NCBI GenBank assembly: GCA_032595685.2
Contig: CP159373.1
Coordinates: 2,731,501-2,795,500 of the forward strand
Direction of reading: 5' to 3'
DNA length: 64,000 nt
DNA from: Candidatus Electrothrix aestuarii
GTDB lineage: Bacteria; Desulfobacterota; Desulfobulbia; Desulfobulbales; Desulfobulbaceae
Shown here: piece after piece, positions 15,424-24,673 of the stretch
Layout of the letters: each line of letters opens with the position of its first letter
How positions within the stretch are numbered: the stretch's first letter is position 1
Translations under genes and position numbers: made by a program
The notes under the pieces: model-generated
The model's input: the letters and a program-made list of their open reading frames with translations, nothing else
The model's database searches: none
Told to the model about the DNA's origin: nothing

Positions 15424-16737
15424 ATGAAGGGCTTATATATTGGTGACACCTGGGAAAAATTCTTGGCACAGCGGGAGCGCTTGCCGAGCTGGAAACTTCC
15501 CCTGAGTATAGCGGCAGTCCTTCATCTTGCTGTTTTTACAGGAGCTGCTGTTTTTCCAGATGTGGGAAAGAAGTATGAACAGGATAAGGTTATTACCATA
15601 GACCTGCTCTCACTGTCTCCGGCCGCACCTGCCCCGCTGACTGCACAGAAGGGCGAATCCCAGGGGGAAAAGCAGGGCGGCCAGTCTGCGCAGGCAGAGA
15701 AACCGGCGCAGGTCAAAACGATTGTCCAGGCGGCTGAGCAAAAGAAAATTGTGCAAAAAGCACAACCTGCGCAAGTGGTCGTCAAGCCTGCTCCCCCGGA
15801 ACCGAAAGAACAGGCCCGGGAGCTCCCTGTTGTGGTGCCCAAAAAAGTTGTGCTGAAACCGGCGCAAAAAAAAACGTCACCTCCTGAGCCGGTTGCTGAG
15901 GTCAAGTCTGCCCAGGTCAAACCTGTTTCCCTTAATCCTTTAAAGCGCAAGAAACAGCTTGCTGAAGATATTCGTTTAGCTGAGGAAAAGGAGCGGGCTG
16001 AACGGGAGAAGGCGCAGGCAGCGCGGAAAAAACAGCAAGAGCAGGAACGACTTGCCGCTCTGCAAAAGAAGGAAGAAAAGAAACGCCTTGCTGAACAGCG
16101 GAAACGGGAACAGATCGCTGCTGAGCAACAAAGAAAGCTGGCTGCTCAAAAAAAGAAGCAGCAGGAAGCTGAGGCAAAGAGGAAGTTGGCTGCTCAGCAA
16201 CGCAAAAATCGCGCCCTTGCTGAGGCCGCACGTTTAGCCCGTGAGGCTGAGCGGGCTGCGGAACAGGCTCGGCTTGAGGCGGCTCGGGCCAGGAATGAAT
16301 ATGCTGCTGTTTCTCAGACGGTTTCGGATTTGGATAGCCCTGTGTTTTCTTCTGGCAGTTCGGGAACGGGAAGTTCTTCCGGCGGAAGGAGTGGCTCAGG
16401 AAGCGGAATATATGGTGGACATGGTAGTGAGCAGGTCAATCCTGCTGTGTTAAATCAATATACGGCCTCACTGAATGGGAGAATAAGTAGCCATTGGCAG
16501 CTTCCTGAAATTCTCAAGACCAAATCCAACCTCAGGACTATGGTTGCTCTCACGGTCCGTCGGGATGGGTCCATAGAGGATATGCGGATTGAACGGAAAT
16601 CTGGAGATAGTTTTTTTGATCAATCTGTGCTAAAGGCATTACAGAGTGCTACTCCTCTTCCTGGATTTCCTGCCCTTATCGATAAATCGACGCTGGAATT
16701 TGCCTTGAATTTTACCCCGCAAGGGCTGGCTCTTTAG
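15424..16737 (+). CDS. tolA: TolA, periplasm-spanning link protein
   Basis: A 437-residue protein. One N-terminal membrane helix (residues ~27-44) is followed by a Pro/Ala/Lys-rich segment. A long charged Ala/Lys/Glu/Gln helix spans about residues 180-295. A Gly/Ser linker (SSGTGSSSGGRSGSGSG) precedes the C-terminal TonB/TolA-like domain (LPEILKTKSNLRTMVALTVRRDG...). It transmits the TolQR motor force to partners at the outer membrane. Its start lies 42 nt after the tolR stop. GAAGAGG lies 5 nt before the ATG. Confidence 0.93.
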   Translation: MKGLYIGDTWEKFLAQRERLPSWKLPLSIAAVLHLAVFTGAAVFPDVGKKYEQDKVITIDLLSLSPAAPAPLTAQKGESQGEKQGGQSAQAEKPAQVKTIVQAAEQKKIVQKAQPAQVVVKPAPPEPKEQARELPVVVPKKVVLKPAQKKTSPPEPVAEVKSAQVKPVSLNPLKRKKQLAEDIRLAEEKERAEREKAQAARKKQQEQERLAALQKKEEKKRLAEQRKREQIAAEQQRKLAAQKKKQQEAEAKRKLAAQQRKNRALAEAARLAREAERAAEQARLEAARARNEYAAVSQTVSDLDSPVFSSGSSGTGSSSGGRSGSGSGIYGGHGSEQVNPAVLNQYTASLNGRISSHWQLPEILKTKSNLRTMVALTVRRDGSIEDMRIERKSGDSFFDQSVLKALQSATPLPGFPALIDKSTLEFALNFTPQGLAL

Positions 16738-16901
16738 TCGTTTTTATTTGTTTTTATGATGATATTTTGTTCTTGGCCTGTTTAGAGGCCTTGAGGATAT
16801 TTTCGGATATTTGTAGGTTCGGTATTGTAACGTAACGCGCAGCCTGTAATCTTGTTTGTTGCTTGTAATAACTTTCTTTGTTTTTTTTGGACATGTACAT
16901 A

Positions 16902-18203
16902 ATGAACCCCTTTCGCTCCTTGCTTCGTAGCTGTACAATCTTGTCACTGGTGATAGTGAGTGCTTTCTTGTGCGTTTCCAGTGCCTCTGCCGAACGGATT
17001 TATCTGGATATTGCCAGCTCCGGTGTCCGTAAACTTGTTGTTGCCGTGCCATCATTTATTGATGAGGCTGGAGATCCAAGTACGGCTACAGGCCGGAATT
17101 TTTCCCGCCTGATGGAGGAGGGTTTACGCTTTCACGGTTTTATCCAGATCCTGGATGCTCAACGCTATGAAGGGCAACGCAGGCCGGATTGGCGGGGCCT
17201 TGGAGCGGATTATGTCGTTATGGGTAATTACAGCAAGGCGGGGGAGGGCGTCAGTGTTGCGGCTAGTCTGCTTGATGTCGTGAACGGGAATATGCTGGCA
17301 ACCAAGAGTTATAAAGGTACCTCTGCCCAGCAGGAAGACATGGCTCTTCGTCTTGTTGATGCGATGGTTAAGGAGTTTACCGGCGAGGCAGGGGTGTCCC
17401 GAAGTGCTATTGCCTTTGTCTCCGATAAAACCGGGCGGAAGGAAATTTATATCGCCGATATCTTTGGTCGTCATATCCGTCAGATAACCCGTCATCACCA
17501 TCTCTGTGTTTCTCCTCGTTTTACTGCTGACGGGAGCCAGCTGGCTTATTCCTCGTATCATCGGGGCAATCAGGATCTGTATCTGACCGATTTAGATCAG
17601 AATAAAAAGACCCGCACCTTGTCCCGGCGAAATGGCATGAATCTGGCTCCGGCTTTTTCTCCAGATAAGCAAACAGCTGTTGTGACCCTGAGTAAGGATG
17701 GTAATCCTGATCTATACCTTATAAATATGGAAGGGGATATTATTAAGCGTCTGACCAAGCGGGCAGGAATTAATGTCTCTCCATCTTTTTCTCCTGATGG
17801 CCGGGCAATATGTTTCGTTTCTGACCGAAGCGGCAGACCCCAGGTCTATATTATGGATCTGCAAAGTATGCGGGTGCAGCGCCTGACCTTTGATGGTAAG
17901 GAGAATGTTGAGCCCTCCTGGTCGCCACGGGGAGATAAAATTGTCTATACACGCCTTGCCGAAGGACGATATCATATTTATACTATTGCTGTCAGCGGGG
18001 GCACGCCCACTCGTCTAACCCATGGTGCGGGAAGCTACGAATCTCCGACCTGGTCTCCAGATGGCAGACTGATCGCCTTTTCCCGCAAGCTCAATGGAAA
18101 GATTGAACTTTATGTTGCACAGGCCAATGGAGAAGGGATGCGTCCGATGTTCCCTTTTGATGGCAATCAGTCCTATCCGCGTTGGTCACCTCGTTTACAT
18201 TGA
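16902..18203 (+). CDS. tolB: TolB, periplasmic beta-propeller of the Tol-Pal system
   Basis: A 433-residue protein with a Sec signal peptide ending at SSASA, an N-terminal domain (residues ~25-160), then a six-bladed propeller made of repeated 'SPxxSPDGxxI.F.S.R.G...IY..D' blocks (for example VSPSFSPDGRAICFVSDRSG). TolB binds Pal and TolA. The ATG at 16902 is preferred since the signal peptide begins there; an ATG at 16878 would add eight hydrophobic residues. A 164-nt gap separates it from tolA. Confidence 0.93.
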   Translation: MNPFRSLLRSCTILSLVIVSAFLCVSSASAERIYLDIASSGVRKLVVAVPSFIDEAGDPSTATGRNFSRLMEEGLRFHGFIQILDAQRYEGQRRPDWRGLGADYVVMGNYSKAGEGVSVAASLLDVVNGNMLATKSYKGTSAQQEDMALRLVDAMVKEFTGEAGVSRSAIAFVSDKTGRKEIYIADIFGRHIRQITRHHHLCVSPRFTADGSQLAYSSYHRGNQDLYLTDLDQNKKTRTLSRRNGMNLAPAFSPDKQTAVVTLSKDGNPDLYLINMEGDIIKRLTKRAGINVSPSFSPDGRAICFVSDRSGRPQVYIMDLQSMRVQRLTFDGKENVEPSWSPRGDKIVYTRLAEGRYHIYTIAVSGGTPTRLTHGAGSYESPTWSPDGRLIAFSRKLNGKIELYVAQANGEGMRPMFPFDGNQSYPRWSPRLH

Positions 18204-18267
18204 GCCCGGCTCAAAAAAGCATACATGAGAAAACTTTTAACTCAGCTGTACATATAAGGAACGAGAT

Positions 18268-19476
18268 ATGAAAAAAATACAAACTATTGCCCTTGCGGGG
18301 TGCTCGGTGCTCCTGCTGTGCCAGTGTGCAAGCGTGGATGATGTCCGAAGGCTCAACTACCAACTTCGCACCATGAACCAAAAAGTGAAGGAAGTTGAAG
18401 CCAATACAACGAATCAGGTGCTGAAGCGGACTGCAGAATCATCGAGCCAGTTGGATAACGTGGCGGAGGAAACGCGTGAGTTGCGGACTATCACAGAGGA
18501 AAATTTAGAAGTGATCAGTCGTAAGCGCGAGCAGGATGCACAAAAAATTGCTGAATTGGAAGATGCCCTGCAGCAATTACGCCACGAAAATAGGCAAATT
18601 CGTTCCGAGAGTGATCAGCTCCGTTCGGAAAGTGGCCAGATTCGACGGGATAATGACATGCTTATTCAGTCCCTTGAGGCGAAAATCAGCAAGCTTTCCG
18701 GGAGTATAGAACGATTAAGCCAGGCAAGAGTATATGCTGCGGAAAAGAAAGCACGGCAGGCGGCTGAGCGGGCAGAGGCGGCCAAGAGAAGGGCCGTACT
18801 GGCAGCGCAGGCGCAGCAGAGCGAGAATACGACCTTATTGCCGAGCAATAGAAAGGTTCGCAAAAATTACGGAACAGTGGTTGATGCTGCTCCTCAGCAC
18901 CAGACACAGTTACGAATTAATCAGCCGATTACTCGCCCGACGATTACGCCAGCACGGCAGAAAGAGGCCGTGGCTCCGGCAGTCACGCAGCAGCCTGTCC
19001 GGCAGGTGCAACAACCTGTTCAGCGGCGGGTACAGCAGGCGCAAAGGGTACAGGAGCCTCCTCGACAGCAGGCTCCTCTTGTAGAGCATCCATCGCAGCC
19101 TCAAGGTATGGAAGATAGCTTGTTGGCACAAGGCATCTCACAGTTTAAAGCCAAAGAGTATAAGTCTGCGTACAAGGTTTTTGAACAGGTGCTTGCTGGT
19201 CGGCCTGCTAATGATCAGGCTGCAAAAACCCTTTATTTTATGGGTGAGTGTCTTTTTAACCTGGGAGAGTATGATCTGGCGATTCTTGATTATCAGAAAG
19301 TTATCTCAAATTACAGCAGCAACCCGCACAGTTCTGCGGCTCTGCTGCGCCAGGGGATGTCCTTTGAACGGCTGACTGATCATGAGACAGCCAAGATCAT
19401 TTACACAAAGCTGACAGCTGATTATCCTAATAGCCGAGAGGCTGGAGTGGCAAGACAGCGCTTGGAAAGCCTGTAA
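18268..19476 (+). CDS. cpoB: CpoB/YbgF-like TPR lipoprotein
   Basis: A 402-residue protein with a lipoprotein signal (LLLCQC, predicted lipidated Cys in CQCAS). An extensive coiled coil covers residues ~25-190. A Gln/Pro-rich low-complexity linker follows, then a C-terminal TPR domain (residues ~285-400; AKTLYFMGECLFNLGEYDLAI). CpoB coordinates Tol function with septal peptidoglycan synthesis. Classical CpoB is a soluble ~260-residue periplasmic protein, so the lipid anchor and long linker are unusual here. The position after tolB supports the call. No pal gene lies between or after. Confidence 0.78.
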   Translation: MKKIQTIALAGCSVLLLCQCASVDDVRRLNYQLRTMNQKVKEVEANTTNQVLKRTAESSSQLDNVAEETRELRTITEENLEVISRKREQDAQKIAELEDALQQLRHENRQIRSESDQLRSESGQIRRDNDMLIQSLEAKISKLSGSIERLSQARVYAAEKKARQAAERAEAAKRRAVLAAQAQQSENTTLLPSNRKVRKNYGTVVDAAPQHQTQLRINQPITRPTITPARQKEAVAPAVTQQPVRQVQQPVQRRVQQAQRVQEPPRQQAPLVEHPSQPQGMEDSLLAQGISQFKAKEYKSAYKVFEQVLAGRPANDQAAKTLYFMGECLFNLGEYDLAILDYQKVISNYSSNPHSSAALLRQGMSFERLTDHETAKIIYTKLTADYPNSREAGVARQRLESL

Positions 19477-19489
19477 AGAGGGAGTCTCT

Positions 19490-20248
19490 TTGCCGTCAAA
19501 GAAGCGTTTGGATCAATTGCTGATAGAACGAGAGTTTGCTGTTGATCTGAAAAAGGCCCAAGCCCTGATAGGGGCAGGTCAGGTTATTGTCAATACCAGG
19601 AGCGATTACAAGGCAGGCAGTCTTGTCCCGGTGGACAGTGAGATCTGGCTGCGGCAAAAAAAAACAGCCTTTGTCAGCCGGGGTGGGGAAAAGCTGGCTG
19701 GAGGACTCAGGCAGTTAGGGATAAATCCGGCAAACTGGGTCTGTGCTGATATTGGTTGTTCAACCGGTGGCTTTACCGATTGTCTACTGAGGAATGGGGC
19801 AGCTCAGGTCTATGCCATAGATGTGGGATACGGTCTGCTGGCCTGGAAGTTGCGACAGGATAAGCGTGTTGTTCTGCACGAGCGCACCAATGCCCGTTAT
19901 CTGAGCCATGAGCATATACCGGTTCCTCTTGACCTGGCGGTCATGGATGCCTCATTTATCTCTCTACGCCCCTTGCTCCCGCCGCTTCTGCCGCTCTTTG
20001 GTCCGGTTATTCGAATAATAGCCCTGGTCAAACCGCAGTTTGAGCTGGCTCAGGATAAAATTGGATCAGGTGGCGTTGTCCGTGAAGTAGAGCTACACCA
20101 GGAAGCTATTGATTCGGTAAAACAATTTGCAGAAGAACTGGGGTTGTGCTGTCGGGGCGAGGTTGCTTCAACGATCTGTGGGGCAAAGGGTAACCAGGAG
20201 TTTCTCTTGTACTTTACAGCTGCTAAAAATATTGAGAAAGAAACCTGA
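19490..20248 (+). CDS. tlyA: TlyA-family rRNA 2'-O-methyltransferase
   Basis: A 252-residue protein. An N-terminal S4 RNA-binding domain (RLDQLLIEREFAVDLKKAQALI) is followed by a FtsJ-like methyltransferase with SAM loop DIGCSTGGFTDCLL, then VMDASFISLRPLLPPL and LVKPQFEL. TlyA proteins methylate ribosomal RNA at ribose; older annotations call them hemolysin. It begins with TTG at 19490, with GAGGGAG 5-6 nt upstream, 13 nt after the cpoB stop. It probably belongs to the tol transcript. Confidence 0.9.
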   Translation: MPSKKRLDQLLIEREFAVDLKKAQALIGAGQVIVNTRSDYKAGSLVPVDSEIWLRQKKTAFVSRGGEKLAGGLRQLGINPANWVCADIGCSTGGFTDCLLRNGAAQVYAIDVGYGLLAWKLRQDKRVVLHERTNARYLSHEHIPVPLDLAVMDASFISLRPLLPPLLPLFGPVIRIIALVKPQFELAQDKIGSGGVVREVELHQEAIDSVKQFAEELGLCCRGEVASTICGAKGNQEFLLYFTAAKNIEKET

Positions 20249-20280
20249 AAAAGAAAAGTGGTAAAACAAAGGAGAATCTA

Positions 20281-20751
20281 ATGCGATACCGAACTCTTCA
20301 GGAGGGAGTGAGAGTCTGTATGCTGACAGCAGCCTTGGCTGTGATGTTGACTGGCGTAGCTGGAGCTGCGGATTTTGTTTCAGTTGTGAAAGACGGGGTA
20401 AATCTTCGCTCCGGCCCAACAACCAAACATGATGTGCTTTTTCAGCTACCTGCCGGGTACCCCCTCAAGGTGCTGGAGCGGGAAAAAAAATGGCTGAAGG
20501 TCAGTGATTACGAGAACGATAAGGGTTGGATTTATGCCAGTCTTGTTTCTGACACCCCTTATGTAATTGTGAAGGTCAAGGAAGGGAATGTTCGTTCAGG
20601 TCCAGGTACAAATTTTGACAAGATCGGTAAGGTGGTAAAGGATGTTATCATGAAAAGGGTCGGTAGAGACGGTGACTGGTTTAAGGTCAGTCATCCTGAA
20701 CTGACTGGTTGGATATACCGTAATCTTGTCTGGCCGAGAGAGGCAAGCTAA
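20281..20751 (+). CDS. secreted double bacterial SH3-domain protein
   Basis: A 156-residue protein with a signal peptide (hydrophobic residues ~12-29, ending GAADF). Two SH3b repeats follow: one at ~35-90 with VNLRSGPTTKHDVLFQLPAG and one at ~95-152 with GNVRSGPGTNFDKIGKVV. Each ends in a GWIY element. Such domains bind cell-wall peptides or other ligands. It sits in the tol-tlyA cluster, consistent with an envelope role, 32 nt after tlyA with AAAGGAGAA upstream. No catalytic domain is present. Confidence 0.85.
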   Translation: MRYRTLQEGVRVCMLTAALAVMLTGVAGAADFVSVVKDGVNLRSGPTTKHDVLFQLPAGYPLKVLEREKKWLKVSDYENDKGWIYASLVSDTPYVIVKVKEGNVRSGPGTNFDKIGKVVKDVIMKRVGRDGDWFKVSHPELTGWIYRNLVWPREAS

Positions 20752-20846
20752 GCAGCAGAGCGGATGTGCAGGAAAAGGTGCTTGGAGTTTTTGCCTTGGA
20801 GGCAAAAAAACGGGTCACTCGGCTGCTGTCGGCATAGAGAAGGACG

Positions 20847-22487
20847 ATGAAAAAAAATAAGTGTATATATCTTTGCGTCGGTTTGTTGCTTTGCAGCACA
20901 GTTGCGCCTGTGACATCCAGGGGAGCCTCAAAAGAGGATATCCAGAAAAATTTTAATCGCCTGGTGAAGACCAAGCAATGTCCGGGCTGTGACCTGCATG
21001 GCACTGTCCTGACCAGAATGGACTTGAGGGGAGCTGACCTGCAAGGTGCTGATCTGACCGGTGCAAAGCTCAGTCTGAGTAATTTATCCAAGGCGAATCT
21101 GCAAAACGCCATCCTGCGAAAGGCGATCCTTGGTGGTGCGGATTTCTCTGGAGCGGACCTACGGGGCGCTGATTTAACTGGTGCAAAAGTGGCTGGAGCC
21201 TATCTGAAAGAGGCCATTCTGGATCAGGAAATTATGCAGGATCAGCCGTATGAGCCGGAAGAATTACCGGAGTCTTCGCCTGCTGGGGCTACTGTCGAGG
21301 GGGGCGAGCAAAAAACGGATATCGAAGACGTTGAGCTTTCTGATCCCTCTGCACAGGCACCTGCTCAGGAAGTTCTTCCTTCTGCTGAGCCTGCGGATGC
21401 GGTTTCAATTCCTTCGGTAAGTGAAGACCATGTCTCGGCAGATGAAATGGTTGCAGAGCCTTCCCTTGTCGCAGCCAATGAAGTACCTAATGAAGCAGTA
21501 ACTGAGTCTGTCCCTGAAACCCTTCCCGAAGCAGAAATCGCTCAAGAACCTGAGCTGCCCGAACAACCAGTTGCAGTGGCTCCTGCCTCTGGTGAAAAAA
21601 AAACACCGGAGGTGGCTCTGCCTGATTTAGGCGGTAAGACAGAAACGACCCTGCGTTCGAAAGAACTGGTTCCCTTGGCGGATGTTTCAGAGGCAGATGC
21701 AGGAGGAGAAGAGGTGTTGGAAAATACGGCTCAGGTAGAAAGGAAAGCTCCTGAGCTTGATGAGATTCCGGTCATTGATACTGCGCCTGAGCAGGCTGAG
21801 GGGAGTGGAGAGGAAAAAGAGGCTGAATCGAGTCTCTGGGATAGCCTGACCTCCTTGTTTCATTCAGACGCAGAGCAAGAAAAAAAAACAGCGGAAAAGC
21901 AGGCTCCATCCGGTGATGAGAAACAAGAGCGGATAGCGGGACTAATCGCCAAAAAAGAAAAAGAAGCAGAAAAAGACGCGCAGTCGGCTGCCCATGAGCT
22001 GCAAAAAGCGGAGAGTGATAAGACTGAGGCTATAAAATCAGAGGCCGCCGCAATGCCAGCAGAATCTTTGTCTCAACCCTTGTCGCAGTCTGAAAAACAG
22101 CAGGTTGGTGCCTACTCCGTTGAGACCTTTGCCCAAAGCAAGGCCCGGTTACAAGGTTTGGCAGAAAAACTGCTTGATAAGAAGCGTTGTGTGTCCTGTG
22201 ATCTGGCTGGGATAGACCTGAAGGGGAAGGATCTGGAAGAGGCTGATTTGGAACGAGCAGACCTCAGTGGGGCACAGCTGGAGAACGCAGACCTCCACTC
22301 TGCTAACCTGAAAGGAGTGAATTTTACGGATGCAAATCTGAAGAATGCAGATCTCCGCAAAGCAGATCTCTATCTGGCAGATTTCACAAATGCAGACCTC
22401 ACAGGTGCGCAGTTAGAAGGAGCCCTTACTGACTCCACGGACTTTACCGGTGCGATCGGTGCCAAGCTTGATGTCGCACATGAGTAA
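20847..22487 (+). CDS. exported pentapeptide-repeat protein with two repeat blocks
   Basis: A 546-residue protein with a signal peptide (YLCVGLLLCSTVAPVTSRG). Two pentapeptide-repeat blocks of A(D/N)LxxA type sit at residues ~55-130 and ~445-540. Each begins with the same cap, K-x-C-x-x-C-D-L (KQCPGCDL and KRCVSCDL). Between them is a ~310-residue acidic, Pro/Glu/Ala-rich, presumably disordered linker. Right-handed beta-helices of this type serve as protein-binding rods. The paired Cys-x-x-Cys caps could form disulfides or bind metal. The partner is unknown. No close homolog is recognised for the whole architecture. Confidence 0.82.
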   Translation: MKKNKCIYLCVGLLLCSTVAPVTSRGASKEDIQKNFNRLVKTKQCPGCDLHGTVLTRMDLRGADLQGADLTGAKLSLSNLSKANLQNAILRKAILGGADFSGADLRGADLTGAKVAGAYLKEAILDQEIMQDQPYEPEELPESSPAGATVEGGEQKTDIEDVELSDPSAQAPAQEVLPSAEPADAVSIPSVSEDHVSADEMVAEPSLVAANEVPNEAVTESVPETLPEAEIAQEPELPEQPVAVAPASGEKKTPEVALPDLGGKTETTLRSKELVPLADVSEADAGGEEVLENTAQVERKAPELDEIPVIDTAPEQAEGSGEEKEAESSLWDSLTSLFHSDAEQEKKTAEKQAPSGDEKQERIAGLIAKKEKEAEKDAQSAAHELQKAESDKTEAIKSEAAAMPAESLSQPLSQSEKQQVGAYSVETFAQSKARLQGLAEKLLDKKRCVSCDLAGIDLKGKDLEEADLERADLSGAQLENADLHSANLKGVNFTDANLKNADLRKADLYLADFTNADLTGAQLEGALTDSTDFTGAIGAKLDVAHE

Positions 22488-22563
22488 GGGGCAAGAGGCT
22501 GGAGGACAGTAGTCTTTTTATGGAAGAAAAGTCGGCGAAAAACGGATTGTTCAGCAAATAGAG

Positions 22564-22592
22564 TTGACAAGAGAGGTTTATTCAGCTATACG
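22564..22592 (+). promoter_or_regulatory. sigma-70-type promoter for rpsT
   Basis: TTGACA (22564-22569) is a perfect -35 box, followed after 17 nt by TATACG (22587-22592). A better -10, TATACT at 22594, is 24 nt away, so the exact -10 is uncertain. The leader to rpsT would be about 140 nt. Confidence 0.6.
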
Positions 22593-22737
22593 GTATACTC
22601 TGTTTGAAAATGGATGAGTGACGGGCAAGGTGGATCTCCCGTTTTAGGAATATTATCCCGTTCTTTCGTCATAAGCAGCTATCTGGCCGAGATAGTCGTC
22701 AGGATTTATATTTTATAGACAGCATTAAGGAGTTTTC

Positions 22738-23010
22738 ATGGCTAATCATAAGTCAGCAATCAAGAGGCACAAGCAATCCCAGGTACGCCGTATGCGTAAC
22801 CGAATCAACAAATCAAAAATGAGCACCGCAGTGCGCCGTGTTGAAGAGGCTCTGGTGGCTGGTGCTGAGGACGCTGCGCAGGAAGCCCTGAAGATTGCAA
22901 TTCCCATTATTCAAAAGACAGCAGGAAAAGGGACGATTCATAAGAAGACCGCATCCCGTAAGATTTCCAGGCTGACCGGACGAGTCAATCGTATGATGCC
23001 TATCGGTTGA
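22738..23010 (+). CDS. rpsT: 30S ribosomal protein S20
   Basis: A 90-residue, highly basic helical protein with the family start MANHKSAIKRHKQSQVRRMRN and the ending KTASRKISRLTGRVNRM. S20 binds 16S rRNA in the small subunit. AAGGAG lies 6 nt before the ATG. It has its own promoter and terminator, so it is monocistronic, as in many bacteria. Confidence 0.97.
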   Translation: MANHKSAIKRHKQSQVRRMRNRINKSKMSTAVRRVEEALVAGAEDAAQEALKIAIPIIQKTAGKGTIHKKTASRKISRLTGRVNRMMPIG

Positions 23011-23052
23011 TCGATTCCCGCAGGGAATCCTTTGATTTAGAGAAGGATTACG

Positions 23053-23085
23053 AGCCATGGAAGCTGGACTTCCGTGGCTTTTTTT
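23053..23085 (+). terminator. intrinsic terminator after rpsT
   Basis: AGCCATGGAAG and CTTCCGTGGCT form an 11-nt stem with one mismatch pair and a 5-nt loop, followed by seven T. A smaller hairpin (GATTCCC/GGGAATC) sits just upstream at 23013-23029. Confidence 0.8.
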
Positions 23086-23183
23086 GTTTCAGGCTGCGCT
23101 CCTTGTTTCTGCATTTGCCTGTGCGGCAGGTATTGCCGAAGCAGAGAACGCTTTTTGCTCACAGTATTTGTTGATAGGTAATC

Positions 23184-24671
23184 ATGTATTCTCCAGACTT
23201 GGAAGCCTTTTCCGAGATGATGGAACAGGCAGGTCTTGTCCCCCTTTATCGGACGATTGTCGCAGATCTTGATACCCCTTTGACCATCTTTGCCAAGGTA
23301 GCGGAAAAGGAGAAGCACGCTTTTCTCTTTGAATCTATGGAGGGTGGAGAGAAGTGGGGGCGCTATTCTTTTATAGGCTTAGATCCGCTGCTGTCTTTTT
23401 CATCTATGGGAGACGCAGTGACCTTGCGCAGGGCGGATGCTGCGGATGAAGAGCACAGAGAGGGAGTGAATCCTCTGGATGAGCTGCGTGACCTACTGGC
23501 TTCCTTTAACGCCAGTACGGCACCGGGGCTGCCCCGTTTTTACGGGGGAGCCGTCGGGTTTCTCGGCTATGATATGATCCGTTTTATTGAAGAAATCCCG
23601 GATCAGCATCCACCTCTTGATTTTCCTGATTCCTCTTTTATTGTTCCCAGGCTGGTACTGATTCACGACTCGGTGCAACAGACCCTGACCGTGGTTTGCA
23701 ATGTGGTTCCTGGCACAGCATCGGCAGATACTGCTGTGCTCTATCAGGAAGCCTGCCAGCGTATTGAGAATATTATTGAGTTGATCAGAAGTCCGCTACC
23801 GACTTCGTTGGCAAAACATACAGATGGTTGTGCCCCGCACACCTTCAGCTCCAACATGACTGAGGCCAGTTTTGCAACTATGGTCGAGCGGGCCAAGGAA
23901 TACATCCTGGCCGGTGACATCATTCAGGTGGTGCTGTCCCAGCGTTTTCATGCCAAGACAGAGATTGATCCCCTGCTGCTTTATCGCTCTCTACGGCATA
24001 TCAATCCCAGCCCCTACCTATTTTATGTCCGTTTGGATGATATTATCCTGATTGGCTCTTCTCCAGAGATTTTGGTGCGCCTGGAAGATGGCGAGATTGA
24101 ACTCCGTCCCATTGCCGGAACCCGCAAGCGGGGAGCAACGCCACAGGAGGACAAGGCGTTGGAAGAGGAGTTACTCGCTGATCCCAAAGAACGGGCTGAG
24201 CATCTGATGTTGGTGGATCTGGGCCGTAATGATGTGGGCCGGGTGGCAGCAGGCGGCTCAGTGGCAACCGGTGATTTATTGGTTGTTGAGCAGTACAGCC
24301 ATGTTATGCATATCGTCTCTGGTGTACACGGTAAGCTGGCTGAGGGCAAAGATCAGTTTGACGTGCTGGAGGCCTGTTTTCCGGCTGGTACTGTCAGTGG
24401 GGCATCCAAGGTTCGGGCAATGGAAATCATTGAGGAGCTGGAGCCGGAGCGGCGCGGTCCTTATGCCGGGGCGGTAGGCTATTTCGGATTTTCCGGTAAT
24501 ATGGATTTCTGTATCACCATCCGCACCTTTCTTTTGAAGGAGAATGATCTCTGGATTCAGGCCGGCGCAGGTATTGTGTCTGATTCTGTGCCGGAAAAAG
24601 AATTTGAGGAAACGGTCAATAAGGCCCGTGGCTTACGTCGGGCTGTAGAACTTGCTGAACAGGGGTTATAG
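23184..24671 (+). CDS. trpE: anthranilate synthase component I
   Basis: A 495-residue chorismate-binding enzyme. It makes anthranilate from chorismate with ammonia from the TrpG subunit, the first step of tryptophan synthesis. Diagnostic motifs are LRPIAGTRKRGATPQED, LMLVDLGRNDVGRV, and the C-terminal GAVGYFGFSGNMDFCITIRTF. The start at 23184 is supported by the family-like beginning YSPDLEAF, although the Shine-Dalgarno site is weak. The trpG gene follows after 2 nt. Confidence 0.96.
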   Translation: MYSPDLEAFSEMMEQAGLVPLYRTIVADLDTPLTIFAKVAEKEKHAFLFESMEGGEKWGRYSFIGLDPLLSFSSMGDAVTLRRADAADEEHREGVNPLDELRDLLASFNASTAPGLPRFYGGAVGFLGYDMIRFIEEIPDQHPPLDFPDSSFIVPRLVLIHDSVQQTLTVVCNVVPGTASADTAVLYQEACQRIENIIELIRSPLPTSLAKHTDGCAPHTFSSNMTEASFATMVERAKEYILAGDIIQVVLSQRFHAKTEIDPLLLYRSLRHINPSPYLFYVRLDDIILIGSSPEILVRLEDGEIELRPIAGTRKRGATPQEDKALEEELLADPKERAEHLMLVDLGRNDVGRVAAGGSVATGDLLVVEQYSHVMHIVSGVHGKLAEGKDQFDVLEACFPAGTVSGASKVRAMEIIEELEPERRGPYAGAVGYFGFSGNMDFCITIRTFLLKENDLWIQAGAGIVSDSVPEKEFEETVNKARGLRRAVELAEQGL

Positions 24672-24673
24672 CC

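Noticed and set aside
23013-23183. trp leader peptide and attenuator before trpE
   Set aside because: The hairpins here fit the rpsT terminator. No short frame with tandem Trp codons was found.
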